64,000 nucleotides of DNA, taken from NCBI RefSeq assembly GCF_014192575.1, contig NZ_JACHYC010000006.1, forward strand, positions 558,001-622,000, in the 5' to 3' direction. Below are positions 25,274 to 34,115 of the stretch, in pieces. Below the pieces are notes generated by a model, which did no database searches, was not told the origin of the DNA, and saw only the letters and a program-made list of their open reading frames with translations. The DNA is from Variovorax sp. Sphag1AA. GTDB lineage: Bacteria > Pseudomonadota > Gammaproteobacteria > Burkholderiales > Burkholderiaceae_C. The position numbers and the translations under genes were made by a program. Within the stretch, counting starts at the first letter, position 1. Every line of letters begins with the position of its first letter.

Positions 25274-25912
25274 ATGAAACGTCGTGACTTTTCGCTGGCC
25301 GCAGCTTCGCTGGGTCTTCTTCCCCTGGTTTCCAACGCGCAGCAGCGATTCAAGGCTGGAACCGACTACATCGTGCTGAGCACGCCGATGCCGGTCGACG
25401 CACCGGCCGGCAAGGTCGAAGTGGTGGAGTTCTTCTCGTACAACTGCCCGCATTGCGCTGCCTTCGAGCCGCAGCTCGAAGCCTGGGTCAAAAAGCTGCC
25501 GGCCAACGTGGCCTTCCGCCGCATCCCGGTGCCTTTCGTGGGCAACGATACCGAAGCCAAGCAGCGCCTCTACTACACGCTCGAGGCGATGGGCAAGGTG
25601 GATGAGTTCCAGCCGCAGATCTTCGACGCCATCCACAAGCAGCGCCTGCCGCTGGTCGGCGACGCGGCGATCCTGGCATGGTCGGAAAAGCAGCCGGGTC
25701 TGGACGCCAAGAAGTTCGCCGAGCTGTTCAAGTCCTTCTCGGTGGTCGGCAAGGCCAAGCGCGCCGCCCAACTGACCAACGACTACCGGGTGGCCGGTGT
25801 TCCGGCGATGGCCGTTGCAGGCCGCTGGTATGTCGATGGCGACACCGCCGGCTCGCTCGACCGCGCACTGCAGGTCGTCGAGTTCCTGATCGGTGAAGCC
25901 AAGAAGGGCTGA
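25274..25912 (+). CDS. dsbA: Thiol:disulfide interchange protein DsbA
   Basis: 212 residues. A periplasmic oxidase that introduces disulfides into exported proteins. The active site is Cys58-Pro-His-Cys61 in SYNCPHCAAF within a thioredoxin fold, with the cis-Pro loop at GVPAMAVAGRWYVDG. The signal peptide begins MKRRDFSLAAASLG; its RRDFSL resembles a twin-arginine motif, unlike the Sec/SRP signal of E. coli DsbA. A strong AAAGGAG lies upstream. It stands between the SPOR gene and lptA, with a terminator after it. Confidence 0.92.
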   Translation: MKRRDFSLAAASLGLLPLVSNAQQRFKAGTDYIVLSTPMPVDAPAGKVEVVEFFSYNCPHCAAFEPQLEAWVKKLPANVAFRRIPVPFVGNDTEAKQRLYYTLEAMGKVDEFQPQIFDAIHKQRLPLVGDAAILAWSEKQPGLDAKKFAELFKSFSVVGKAKRAAQLTNDYRVAGVPAMAVAGRWYVDGDTAGSLDRALQVVEFLIGEAKKG

Positions 25913-25956
25913 GCGCATTGCCCGGGACGGTCGCTGAGGTCGTCCTCCCGCTTCGG

Positions 25957-25980
25957 AAAGCCCGCCTTGGCGGGCTTTTT
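25957..25980 (+). terminator. Intrinsic terminator after dsbA
   Basis: Stem AAAGCCCGCC / GGCGGGCTTT (25957–25966, 25969–25978) with a tight loop, ending in a run of five Ts. It separates dsbA from lptA. Confidence 0.88.
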
Positions 25981-26043
25981 CATCCTGGCCGCGAAACCCC
26001 ATCCAACGGCCGCATACAATCGTGCAGCAAGTTTCGTGCCTTT

Positions 26044-26745
26044 ATGAATTCGCCATTCCACATCCCCTTCCTACGTCACCTCGGCCGAGCGGTCGTGCTG
26101 GCTCTGGCACTGGCGGGCATCGCTTCCGTCGCCCAGGCTGAAAAGGCCGACCGGGGCAAGCCGATGAACATCGATGCTGACGCGATGCGCTACGACGACC
26201 TCAAGCAGACCAGCGTGTTCACCGGCAACGTGGTCGTCACCAAGGGAACGATCGTCATCCGCGGCGACCGCATCGATGTGCGGCAGGACCCGGAGGGCTA
26301 CCAGTACGGCGTGGTGACCGCCGCCCCCGGCAAGCTCGCCTACTACAAGCAGAAGCGCGATTCCGGCAATGACGAATGGATCGAAGGCGAGGCCGAAACC
26401 ATCGAATACGACAGCCGCGCCGACAACGTGAAGTTCATCCGGCGTGCGGTGATGCGCCGCCTCATCGGCGCGACACCCAATGACGAGAGCAGCGGTCCGC
26501 TGATCGTCTACGACCAAAGCAACGACACGTTCACCGTCAACGGTGCCGGTCTGCCGCCGAATGCCGGCGTCGCAAGCCAGCCGAGCGGCCGGGTGCGCGC
26601 CATCCTGACGCCCAAGCCCACCGCCGGACAACCCGCTGCGCAATCCGGGGCTGGCGGCAAGACTTCCGCGCCGGCCACCGAAGCGCCCGCGCCCTCCAAG
26701 GGCCTGCGCTCCACAACCACCCTGGGCGGGGAAGCAAAGAAGTGA
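26044..26745 (+). CDS. lptA: LPS transport periplasmic protein LptA
   Basis: 233 residues from the ATG at 26044. Signal peptide of about 32 residues ending SVAQA, then the OstA-like beta-jellyroll (KPMNIDADAMRYDDLKQTSVFTGNVVVTKGTIVIRGDRIDVRQD) that forms the periplasmic bridge carrying lipopolysaccharide from LptC to LptD. The C-terminal 50 residues are Pro/Ala-rich and probably disordered. The stop overlaps the GTG start of lptB by four bases (GTGA). lptC is not immediately upstream, where it often is; dsbA occupies that position. Confidence 0.93.
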   Translation: MNSPFHIPFLRHLGRAVVLALALAGIASVAQAEKADRGKPMNIDADAMRYDDLKQTSVFTGNVVVTKGTIVIRGDRIDVRQDPEGYQYGVVTAAPGKLAYYKQKRDSGNDEWIEGEAETIEYDSRADNVKFIRRAVMRRLIGATPNDESSGPLIVYDQSNDTFTVNGAGLPPNAGVASQPSGRVRAILTPKPTAGQPAAQSGAGGKTSAPATEAPAPSKGLRSTTTLGGEAKK

Positions 26746-27536
26746 TCGAAACCGCTGGCTTCAACGAAAACCCGGATTTCGCAGGCAGCCGTCTTGAAGC
26801 GCGCGGCCTGCAGAAGACCTATGGCAGCCGCAAGGTGGTCAAGGACGTGTCGCTGGGCGTGCAGAAGGGCGAAGTCGTCGGCCTGCTGGGTCCGAACGGC
26901 GCGGGCAAGACCACCTCGTTCTACATGATCGTCGGGCTGGTCCGCGCCGATGCCGGCGAGATCACCATCGACGGCGAGCCGATCGCGCACATGCCGATCC
27001 ACCGCCGCTCGCGCATGGGTTTGAGCTACTTGCCGCAGGAGGCTTCGATCTTCCGCAAGCTCACGGTCGAGGAAAACGTGCGTGCCGTGCTCGAACTCCA
27101 GCGCGAACCCGATGCCAACGGCAGGCCGGTGGCGCTGTCGAAGCAGCGTATCGAGGAGCGTCTGACCGAGCTGCTGGCCGATCTGCGCGTCGACCACCTT
27201 CGCGATTCCCCCGCACTGGCTCTGTCGGGCGGCGAGCGTCGCCGCGTCGAGATCGCCCGCGCACTGGCCACCCAGCCGCGCTTCATCCTGCTCGACGAGC
27301 CATTCGCGGGCATCGACCCGATCGCGGTCATCGAGATCCAGCGGATCATCAGTTTCCTGAAGGAGCGCGGCATCGGCGTGCTGATCACCGATCACAACGT
27401 CCGCGAGACGCTCGGCATCTGCGACCACGCTTTCATCATCAGCGACGGGCACGTGTTGGCTCAGGGCACACCGTCGGAGATCGTCGACAACGCCGAGGTG
27501 CGACGGGTCTACCTCGGCGAGCACTTCCGGATGTAA
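26742..27536 (+). CDS. lptB: LPS export ABC transporter ATPase LptB
   Basis: 264 residues, GTG start overlapping the lptA stop. Complete ABC ATPase: Walker A GPNGAGKTT (residues 50–58), Q-loop in LSYLPQEASIF, signature LSGGERRRVE, Walker B ILLDEPFAGIDP, and the switch His in ITDHNVRET. The AIVEIQRIISFLKERGIGVLITDHN region and C-terminal RRVYLGEHFRM are typical of LptB. It powers LPS extraction by LptFG. Followed by rpoN after 21 bases, the conserved lptB–rpoN order. Confidence 0.96.
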   Translation: MIETAGFNENPDFAGSRLEARGLQKTYGSRKVVKDVSLGVQKGEVVGLLGPNGAGKTTSFYMIVGLVRADAGEITIDGEPIAHMPIHRRSRMGLSYLPQEASIFRKLTVEENVRAVLELQREPDANGRPVALSKQRIEERLTELLADLRVDHLRDSPALALSGGERRRVEIARALATQPRFILLDEPFAGIDPIAVIEIQRIISFLKERGIGVLITDHNVRETLGICDHAFIISDGHVLAQGTPSEIVDNAEVRRVYLGEHFRM

Positions 27537-27557
27537 GGCGAGGGCTCCAGGGTCGTC

Positions 27558-29138
27558 ATGAAACAGGGTCTCTCGCTGCGGGTTTCGCAGCATCTCGCGT
27601 TGACTCCCCAGCTCCAGCAGTCGATCCGGCTGCTGCAGCTTTCCACGCTGGAGCTTTCGCAGGAAGTCGAGCAGATGCTCGACGAAAACCCTTTTCTCGA
27701 ACGCACTGTTGAAGAGGCGCCTCGGGAGGAGTTCGGCCTCGAAGCCGCCGACACGCCGGTACGCGACGACGATCGACTCGCGGAAAGCGACAGTGACTTC
27801 GCAAGCGGCTCGTCATCGTCGTCCGACACCGCAACGGCGACCACCGATACCGAAACAGCAGTCGCGGAGGGCTTCGACGGCGAACCCGACTGGGAAGGTG
27901 ACGGCACCGTCGACCTCGCACCCGACGACAGCGAGTGGGGTAGCGACGCTCCCGCGCGCACGAACAACCTCGGCGACGACGAGCGCGCCGACGCAACCGA
28001 ACTCGCGCGCAGCCAGGAGTCGCTCCAGTCCTATCTGCACCGGCAGGCGCTGGCGTTGCGGCTGAGCGAGACCGACAGCGCGGCGCTTCGCTTCCTCATC
28101 GAATCCCTCAACGACGACGGCTATCTCGAGGACTCGCTGCCGGCCCTGGCGTCCGGATTGGCTGGCGACGACAACGACCAGTTCGACGATCTCGTGCACC
28201 ACTTCCAGGTGGCGCTGGGCCTGCTCCAGAGCCTGGAGCCTGCCGGCGTCGGCGCGCGCAATCTCGGCGAGTGCTTGACGATCCAGCTTCGCGCCCTCGC
28301 GCACGAGGACGAGACCGAGGAAGAAGAAGAGATCCGCAAGACCGCGATCGCGATCTGCAAGCAGCCGATGGAGCTGCTCGCCAAGCGTGATTTCAAGCGG
28401 CTCGCCACGCTCACCCGCAGCAACGAGGACGAAGTCCGCGCTGCGCTGCAGCTCATCGCCAAGCTCGAACCCAAGCCCGGCCGCCGCTTCGTCGACGTGG
28501 AGCGCAACGTCGTCATCCCCGACGTAATCGTCACGCGCGTGGGCAATGGCGGCAACGCGAAGTTTCGCGTCATGCTCAACCCCGAGGTGATGCCGCGGCT
28601 GCGCGTGCACGACATTTATGCGGGCGCGCTCAAGCAGCACAAGGGCGAGGGCAGCCAGGCGCTGTCGCAGCGCCTGCAGGAGGCGCGCTGGTTCATCAAG
28701 AACATCCAGCAGCGTTTCGACACCATCCTGCGAGTGTCGAACGCGATCGTCGAGCGCCAGAAGAACTTCTTCGTGCATGGCGAACTCGCCATGCGACCGC
28801 TGGTGCTGCGAGAGATTGCCGACGAACTGGGCCTGCACGAATCGACCATCAGCCGCGTGACCACCGCCAAGTACATGGCGACGCCCTACGGCACGGTCGA
28901 GCTCAAGTACTTCTTTGGCTCCGCACTTGGCACCGAAACCGGCGGCAACGCGTCGAGCACCGCGGTGCGCGCGCTCATCAAGCAGTTCGTCACCGCCGAA
29001 GACCAGAAGAAGCCGCTCTCCGACAGCCAGATCTCAGAGATGCTCAAGGAGCAGGGCATCGAGTGCGCGCGCCGCACCGTGGCCAAGTACCGCGAAGCCT
29101 TGCGCATCGCCCCGGCGAACCTTCGCAAAGCCCTCTAG
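27558..29138 (+). CDS. rpoN: RNA polymerase sigma-54 factor
   Basis: 526 residues. Region I is Gln/Leu-rich (KQGLSLRVSQHLALTPQLQQSIRLLQLSTLELSQEVEQML) and interacts with AAA+ activators. Region II is an unusually acidic Asp/Ser/Thr stretch (about residues 65–150). Region III contains the core-binding part, a helix-turn-helix (LREIADELGLHESTISRVTTAKYM) and the RpoN box ARRTVAKYRE near the C-terminus, which contacts the minus-24 element. Directs nitrogen, motility and catabolic promoters. The usual downstream hpf and ptsN genes are missing; a convergent histidine kinase lies there instead. Confidence 0.96.
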   Translation: MKQGLSLRVSQHLALTPQLQQSIRLLQLSTLELSQEVEQMLDENPFLERTVEEAPREEFGLEAADTPVRDDDRLAESDSDFASGSSSSSDTATATTDTETAVAEGFDGEPDWEGDGTVDLAPDDSEWGSDAPARTNNLGDDERADATELARSQESLQSYLHRQALALRLSETDSAALRFLIESLNDDGYLEDSLPALASGLAGDDNDQFDDLVHHFQVALGLLQSLEPAGVGARNLGECLTIQLRALAHEDETEEEEEIRKTAIAICKQPMELLAKRDFKRLATLTRSNEDEVRAALQLIAKLEPKPGRRFVDVERNVVIPDVIVTRVGNGGNAKFRVMLNPEVMPRLRVHDIYAGALKQHKGEGSQALSQRLQEARWFIKNIQQRFDTILRVSNAIVERQKNFFVHGELAMRPLVLREIADELGLHESTISRVTTAKYMATPYGTVELKYFFGSALGTETGGNASSTAVRALIKQFVTAEDQKKPLSDSQISEMLKEQGIECARRTVAKYREALRIAPANLRKAL

Positions 29139-29150
29139 GGCGCCTGCTGC

Positions 29151-30923
29151 TCAACCCTGCATGCGCACCAGCAGCGTGCGCAGCGCAGCCGGCTGGACGG
29201 GCTTGCGCAGCGCCTGCCAACCCCAAAGACTCGCGAGGTCCTGGGTGGCATCGTCGATGTCGGCGGACACGAGCGCGATCGAGAGTTTGGGCGCGCGCCG
29301 CTGCAGCTCCTTGGCGAGCGTGATGCCGTCGATCGAGCCCGGCAGGCGGATATCGCACAGCGCGATGTCGAAGCCGGCAAGCGTCGTCAGCGCCAGAGAC
29401 TCGACCGCGCTGGCGCACACGTGCGCACGGGCACCCCACAGCCGAAGCAGCGCCGCGATGCTGTCGGCGACCACGGTGTTGTCCTCGACGATGAGCACCG
29501 AGAGATCGGGGCGCAGCGGCGCCGCATCCTGTGCCGTGGCGGCAGCCTCGGCCACCAGGCCCGTGCCGGTGGTGATGGGGGCATCCTTCGGCGCGGCCGG
29601 CAGTTCGAAACCGAAGACCGATCCGCGCCCGGGTGCTGAGCGCAGCGTGATCTGCACCCCCAGGCGGAGTGCCAGCCGTCGCACGATCGCGAGTCCAAGC
29701 CCGTGGCCGCGCTGCAGGTTGCGTTCCACGTTGCCGATCTGCTCGAAGTCGCCGAACACGCGGTCCTGCGCCTCGGGCGCAATGCCGATGCCCGAGTCGC
29801 GCACTTCGATGCGCCATCCATCGACGCGCCGCCGGCAGGCCAGCAGCACGCGGCCTCGCGGCGTGAACTTGAGTGCGTTGTCCACGAGGTTGCCGAGGAT
29901 GCGGCGCAGGGTGACCACGTCGGTCCAGACCACCGCGTCGTCCGGGCAGCGGACCCGTACGCGGCCGGTGCCGGTCTGGCGGGCCAGTTCGTTGAGGAGC
30001 GGTGCGAGCGCGATCGCGACCGGCGAGATCGGGTCGGCCGCCGCCTCGATGCGGCCGATCTCCAGAAGCTGGTTGGTGAGCCCTTCGAGCGCCTGCTGGG
30101 CGCGCGATAGCGCCGCCAGTGTGTTCTGAACCGTGACCTGGTCTTCGCCCGCTTCGAGTTGATGGCGCAGCACCTCGGCCTGCAAGCCCATCGCCATGAC
30201 CGGCTGGCGCAGGTCGTGGTTGGCCGCCGAAAAGAAGCGCAGCCGCTCTGCCTGTGCCTGCTGCGATTGGCGCAGGCCGGCCATCGCCTGTTCGCGCAGG
30301 GTGCTTTCGTTGTGGCGCAGGCCGATGTTCTCCTCGAGCTGGCGGGCGCGTTCGCCGACGAGGCGCCACACCATGGCCAGCAGACCGATGCCGAGCAACG
30401 CAAGCGACACCATCGCGGGCGCGCCGAAGGCCACGCCCATTGCGATCACTGGGGCGAGCAGCAGCGTGATCGCAAGCTGCATCGCGGGTGCGAAGTACGA
30501 CACCGAGAACACCGAAGACAGTGTCATCGCCATCACGACCACGCCGATCATGAGCTGGGTCGTCGGGTTGGCAGGGTCGAACAGCAGGATGCCCGCCGCG
30601 CCGTGTGCCCCTTCGTGGACTGCGATGCGCAGCGTGTGCAGCCGCAGTGCACCCGGCAGGTTGTCGCGCGTCAGGGGGTCGGGCAGGCGCTGTGGAAAGA
30701 AGGCGCGATAGGCGGTGGTGACCGCGATCAACGCGATCCAGATCGCCGCGTTGCGCACCGAGTACTGCCATGCGAAGAGCGCGGCGACGCCGCAATCCAG
30801 CAGGAACTGGACGAATAGCACGCTCCCACTCGGCTGCGCGCTGAGCCGCAACACTTCGCAACGGACGGTGAATCGGTCGGCGATGAAGGCCTCGGTCGCT
30901 GTGGGATTGGGCGAGTTGCTCAT
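29151..30923 (-). CDS. Hybrid sensor histidine kinase/response regulator, orphan
   Basis: 590 residues from ATG 30923 (MSNSPNPTATEA); ATG 30953 is an alternative. Six or so hydrophobic helices occupy residues about 35–190, then a coiled linker, a HisKA domain with phospho-acceptor His236 in AANHDLRQP, a HATPase domain (NLVDNALKFTPRG, RDSGIGIAP, GHGLGLAIVRRLA) and a C-terminal receiver with Asp524 in ALCDIRLPG. With this start the His falls at the same residue number as in the hybrid kinase at 41.3 kb, supporting both the start and a common origin. No partner regulator is adjacent; signal unknown. Confidence 0.88.
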   Translation of the reverse strand: MSNSPNPTATEAFIADRFTVRCEVLRLSAQPSGSVLFVQFLLDCGVAALFAWQYSVRNAAIWIALIAVTTAYRAFFPQRLPDPLTRDNLPGALRLHTLRIAVHEGAHGAAGILLFDPANPTTQLMIGVVVMAMTLSSVFSVSYFAPAMQLAITLLLAPVIAMGVAFGAPAMVSLALLGIGLLAMVWRLVGERARQLEENIGLRHNESTLREQAMAGLRQSQQAQAERLRFFSAANHDLRQPVMAMGLQAEVLRHQLEAGEDQVTVQNTLAALSRAQQALEGLTNQLLEIGRIEAAADPISPVAIALAPLLNELARQTGTGRVRVRCPDDAVVWTDVVTLRRILGNLVDNALKFTPRGRVLLACRRRVDGWRIEVRDSGIGIAPEAQDRVFGDFEQIGNVERNLQRGHGLGLAIVRRLALRLGVQITLRSAPGRGSVFGFELPAAPKDAPITTGTGLVAEAAATAQDAAPLRPDLSVLIVEDNTVVADSIAALLRLWGARAHVCASAVESLALTTLAGFDIALCDIRLPGSIDGITLAKELQRRAPKLSIALVSADIDDATQDLASLWGWQALRKPVQPAALRTLLVRMQG

Positions 30924-30976
30924 CTTGCGGCTGAATCCGAAGTAGAACAGCATCGAGACGCGGCGACAATCGCGTC

Positions 30977-32248
30977 GTGATCGAACTCTCGCTTTTTCTC
31001 CCTTGTGCAGCTGGTGTCGAAGACTTCCTGGCACAGGAGGTCCACGCACTCACCGGCCGCGTCGGCCAGGACCTGCTCTCGGCGCGTGGCGGCGTGCGCG
31101 TCCGGGCTGGCTGGCGCGATGCGCTCAAGCTCAATCTGCACAGCCGGCTTGCGCAGCGCGTGCTGATCGAGGTCGCGCACGGACCCTATCGCAGCGAGAA
31201 CGACCTCTACGGCATTGCGAGCGGTGTCGCCTGGGAAGTCTGGTTCACGCCGAAACAGACCTTCAAGATCGAAACCACCGCGCAGCACAGCCCACTCCAG
31301 AGCCTCAACTTCGCCACCCTGCGCATCAAGGACGCGATTGCCGATCGCTTTCGCGCCAAGGCCAACGGCGTGCGTCCCAGCATCGAGACGCAATGGCCGG
31401 ACGTGCGGGTCTTCGCCCACCTGACGACCGAGTTCTGCACGCTCTACATCGACACCTCGGGCGAACCGCTTTTCAAGCGGGGCTGGCGGCAGGACAAGGG
31501 CGACGCACCGCTCAAGGAAACCCTCGCCGCCGCCATGCTGGCCGCGAGCGGCTGGTGGAATCCGGAAACCGGCGAGGTCTCGCCGCAGCCGCTGTACGAC
31601 CCCTGCTGCGGGAGCGGCACGATCGCCATCGAGGCAGCGCAGATTGCCTCGGGGATCGCCGCCGGTTCGTTGCGGCGATTCGGCTTCGAGAAGCTTCTGC
31701 CTTTCCAGTCGCACGTCTGGCAGGCATTGAAGGGCGAAGCCACTCCCAAGGCCGATCGGCGAGCCACGCCGGTCTTTGGCTCCGACGTGTCACACCGCAT
31801 GGTCGACTTCGCCGAACGCAATGCCGAGCGCGCGGGCGTCGCACAGGCGGTGCAGTTCCGCGGCGGCGATGCCTTGCAGCGCATGCCACCGGCGGAGGGG
31901 GGGGTGATCATGCTCAACCCGCCGTATGGCGAGCGCATCGAAGTCGGCGGTGTCACGCGCGGCCGGCGTGCCGGCAACGCCGACGCACCGGCCCGCGGAC
32001 GTGAAGAAGCACAGACGGAAGACGGAGGCGAGTTCTTCGTGCAACTCGCCAGCCACTGGAAGAAGAACTACGCGGGCTGGAGCGCCTGGGTGCTCACGCC
32101 CGACATGCAGCTCCCCAAGCGCATGCGGCTCAAGGAGTCACGCCGCGTGCCGATGTGGAACGGGCCGATTGAATGCCGGCTGTTCCGCTTCGACATGGTC
32201 GCCGGCTCGGCACGCGATCGGGCGTCGGCGCCGCCGGCTCAACCGTAG
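30977..32248 (+). CDS. THUMP-domain 23S rRNA guanine-N2 methyltransferase, RlmL N-domain-like
   Basis: 423 residues from a GTG start. The N-terminal THUMP and ferredoxin-like part (residues about 1–160) binds RNA. The Rossmann methyltransferase has the SAM loop YDPCCGSGTIAIEAA and the catalytic NPPYGERIE motif of N2-guanine methyltransferases. It corresponds to the RlmL (m2G2445) half of the fused E. coli RlmKL; the RlmK half is absent here. An Arg/Glu-rich insert (RGRRAGNADAPARGREEAQ) follows NPPY. Divergent from the hybrid kinase; the 3' end overlaps the convergent MetE-like gene by 10 bases. Confidence 0.88.
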   Translation: MIELSLFLPCAAGVEDFLAQEVHALTGRVGQDLLSARGGVRVRAGWRDALKLNLHSRLAQRVLIEVAHGPYRSENDLYGIASGVAWEVWFTPKQTFKIETTAQHSPLQSLNFATLRIKDAIADRFRAKANGVRPSIETQWPDVRVFAHLTTEFCTLYIDTSGEPLFKRGWRQDKGDAPLKETLAAAMLAASGWWNPETGEVSPQPLYDPCCGSGTIAIEAAQIASGIAAGSLRRFGFEKLLPFQSHVWQALKGEATPKADRRATPVFGSDVSHRMVDFAERNAERAGVAQAVQFRGGDALQRMPPAEGGVIMLNPPYGERIEVGGVTRGRRAGNADAPARGREEAQTEDGGEFFVQLASHWKKNYAGWSAWVLTPDMQLPKRMRLKESRRVPMWNGPIECRLFRFDMVAGSARDRASAPPAQP

Positions 32249-33270
32249 CGTCTACGGGCGAGGGCCGCGCCTTCAGCCAGCGCCTGAAGTTTCCGGAGCG
32301 CCACTTCGCGATCCATCGGCGCCATGCCGCAGTTGGTGCACGGCAGCAGTCGCTGCTTCGGCACGTACTGCAGCGCCTGCCCGATGGTGTCGGCCACCTG
32401 CTCAGGCGTTTCGACCGCATCGCTCGCCACGTCGATCACGCCGACCATCACGTCCTTGCCGTCGAGCAGCTTCATGAGGTCCGGCGGCACATGCGAATGG
32501 AAGCACTCCAGACTCACCTGGTCGATGCGGCTCCTTGCGAGCGCCGGAAACACCTCTTCGTACTGCCGCCATTCATCACCGAGCGTCGCCTTCCAGTCGA
32601 CGTTCGCCTTGATGCCGTAGCCATAGCAGATGTGAACCGCGGTGGTGCAGGTCAGCCCCTCTGCTGCACGCTCCAGTGCCTTCACACCCCAGTCGGCCGC
32701 GTCCTTCATGTAGACGTTGAAGGCCGGCTCGTCGAACTGGATGATGTCAACGCCATCCGCCTGCAACGCCAGCGCTTCCTGGTTGAGCAGCTCCGCAAAG
32801 GCCATCGCCATCTTCACGCGGTCGCCGTAGAAGCGGTCGGCCACGGTGTCGACGATGGTCATCGGGCCGGGCAGCGTGAACTTGATCTTGCGCGTGGTGT
32901 GCGCGCGCAGCAGCCGCGCTTCGGTCGCATGCACGCGGCCCTTGAGGCGCAGCTCCGACACCACCTGCGGCACCATCGCGTCGTAGCGGTTGTTGCGAAT
33001 GCCCATCTTCACCTTGTGGTCGAAGTCGATGCCCTCGACCTGCTCCAGGAAGCCGTGGACGAAGTGCTGGCGCGACTGCTCGCCATCGCCGATCACATCG
33101 AGTCCTGCGTCTTCCTGCGCCTTGATCCACAGCAGCGTCGCGTCGGCCTTCGCCTGCGCCAGCTCTTCACCACCGGACTTCCATTGCGGCCACAGCTTGT
33201 TGGTTTCGGAGAGCCATGACGGCTTGGGCAGGCTGCCTGCGATGGTCGAGCTGAAAAGGGGACGTGACAT
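32239..33270 (-). CDS. Short (core) cobalamin-independent methionine synthase
   Basis: 343 residues from the ATG at 33270, with AGGAAG upstream. It corresponds only to the C-terminal catalytic barrel of MetE. The zinc site is complete: His213-x-Cys215 in AVHICYG, Glu255 in SLECFHSH and Cys314 in CTNCG. The N-terminal folate-binding half is missing, as in the core-MetE group, which use another methyl donor or a partner protein. The known betaproteobacterial partner MesX (DUF1852) is not adjacent, so donor and physiological role are open. The reaction is presumably homocysteine methylation. Confidence 0.82.
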   Translation of the reverse strand: MSRPLFSSTIAGSLPKPSWLSETNKLWPQWKSGGEELAQAKADATLLWIKAQEDAGLDVIGDGEQSRQHFVHGFLEQVEGIDFDHKVKMGIRNNRYDAMVPQVVSELRLKGRVHATEARLLRAHTTRKIKFTLPGPMTIVDTVADRFYGDRVKMAMAFAELLNQEALALQADGVDIIQFDEPAFNVYMKDAADWGVKALERAAEGLTCTTAVHICYGYGIKANVDWKATLGDEWRQYEEVFPALARSRIDQVSLECFHSHVPPDLMKLLDGKDVMVGVIDVASDAVETPEQVADTIGQALQYVPKQRLLPCTNCGMAPMDREVALRKLQALAEGAALARRRYG

Positions 33271-33390
33271 CGTGATACTTCCTGGGATTCGGCTCGGGAG
33301 GGTACGCGATTCCCGCCCTCGCACGCATCGGGCATACCTGGGCCAGAATGCAGCCCTTCCGGCTCCGAGCCGCATCACTCGCATCACGCC

Positions 33391-34095
33391 ATGACCGATC
33401 TCTCCGCATTTCCCATCACGAAGAAGTGGCCCGCCCAGCACCCTGACCGACTTCAGCTCTATTCGCTGCCCACGCCCAACGGCGTGAAAGTGTCGATCGC
33501 GCTGGAGGAAACCGGCCTGCCCTACGAGCCGCATCTGGTGAGCTTCGAATCGCACGACCAGACCTCGCCCGCGTTCCTCTCGCTCAATCCCAACAACAAG
33601 ATCCCCGCGATCATCGACCCCAACGGCCCGGGCGGAAAGCCGCTGCCGCTGTTCGAATCCGGCGCGATCCTCATCTATCTTGCCGACAAGACCGGCAAGC
33701 TCATGCCCAAGGACCCGGCGGCACGCTACCAGACCATCCAGTGGCTGATGTTCCAGATGGGCGGCATCGGACCGATGTTCGGGCAGGTGGGTTTCTTCCA
33801 CAAATTCGCCGGCAAGAACTTCGACGACAAGCGCCCGCGCGACCGCTACGTCGATGAATCGAAGCGGCTCCTGCGTGTGCTCAACCAGCACCTCGAAGGC
33901 CGCCAGTGGGTGATGGGTGACGACTACACGATCGCCGACATCGCGATCTTCCCGTGGGTGCGCAACCTCATCGGGTTCTACGGGGCGGCGGATCTGGTCG
34001 GCATTGCCGACTTCCCGCAGGTCACGCGCGTGCTGGAGGCCTTTGTTGCCCGTCCGGCGGTGATTGCCGGACTCAACATCCCGGCCCGCGGCTGA
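33391..34095 (+). CDS. Glutathione S-transferase, YghU/YfcG-like
   Basis: 234 residues. N-terminal thioredoxin-like GST domain (LQLYSLPTPNGVKVSIALEETGLPYEPHLV; IPAIIDP and FESGAILIYLADKTG give the glutathione-binding cis-Pro and Glu-Ser motifs) and C-terminal helical domain (GEDYTIADIAIFPW-like at residues about 170–185). The TPNGVK segment is typical of the Nu-class YghU/YfcG group, which have disulfide-bond reductase activity. Divergent from the core MetE gene. Substrate unknown. Confidence 0.88.
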   Translation: MTDLSAFPITKKWPAQHPDRLQLYSLPTPNGVKVSIALEETGLPYEPHLVSFESHDQTSPAFLSLNPNNKIPAIIDPNGPGGKPLPLFESGAILIYLADKTGKLMPKDPAARYQTIQWLMFQMGGIGPMFGQVGFFHKFAGKNFDDKRPRDRYVDESKRLLRVLNQHLEGRQWVMGDDYTIADIAIFPWVRNLIGFYGAADLVGIADFPQVTRVLEAFVARPAVIAGLNIPARG

Positions 34096-34115
34096 GCATC
34101 CGTCCCGATGCCGGC

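Noticed and set aside
30923..31049. Longer N-terminus of the orphan hybrid kinase
   Set aside because: The extension would run into the divergent methyltransferase gene; with ATG 30923 the phospho-His number matches the related kinase.
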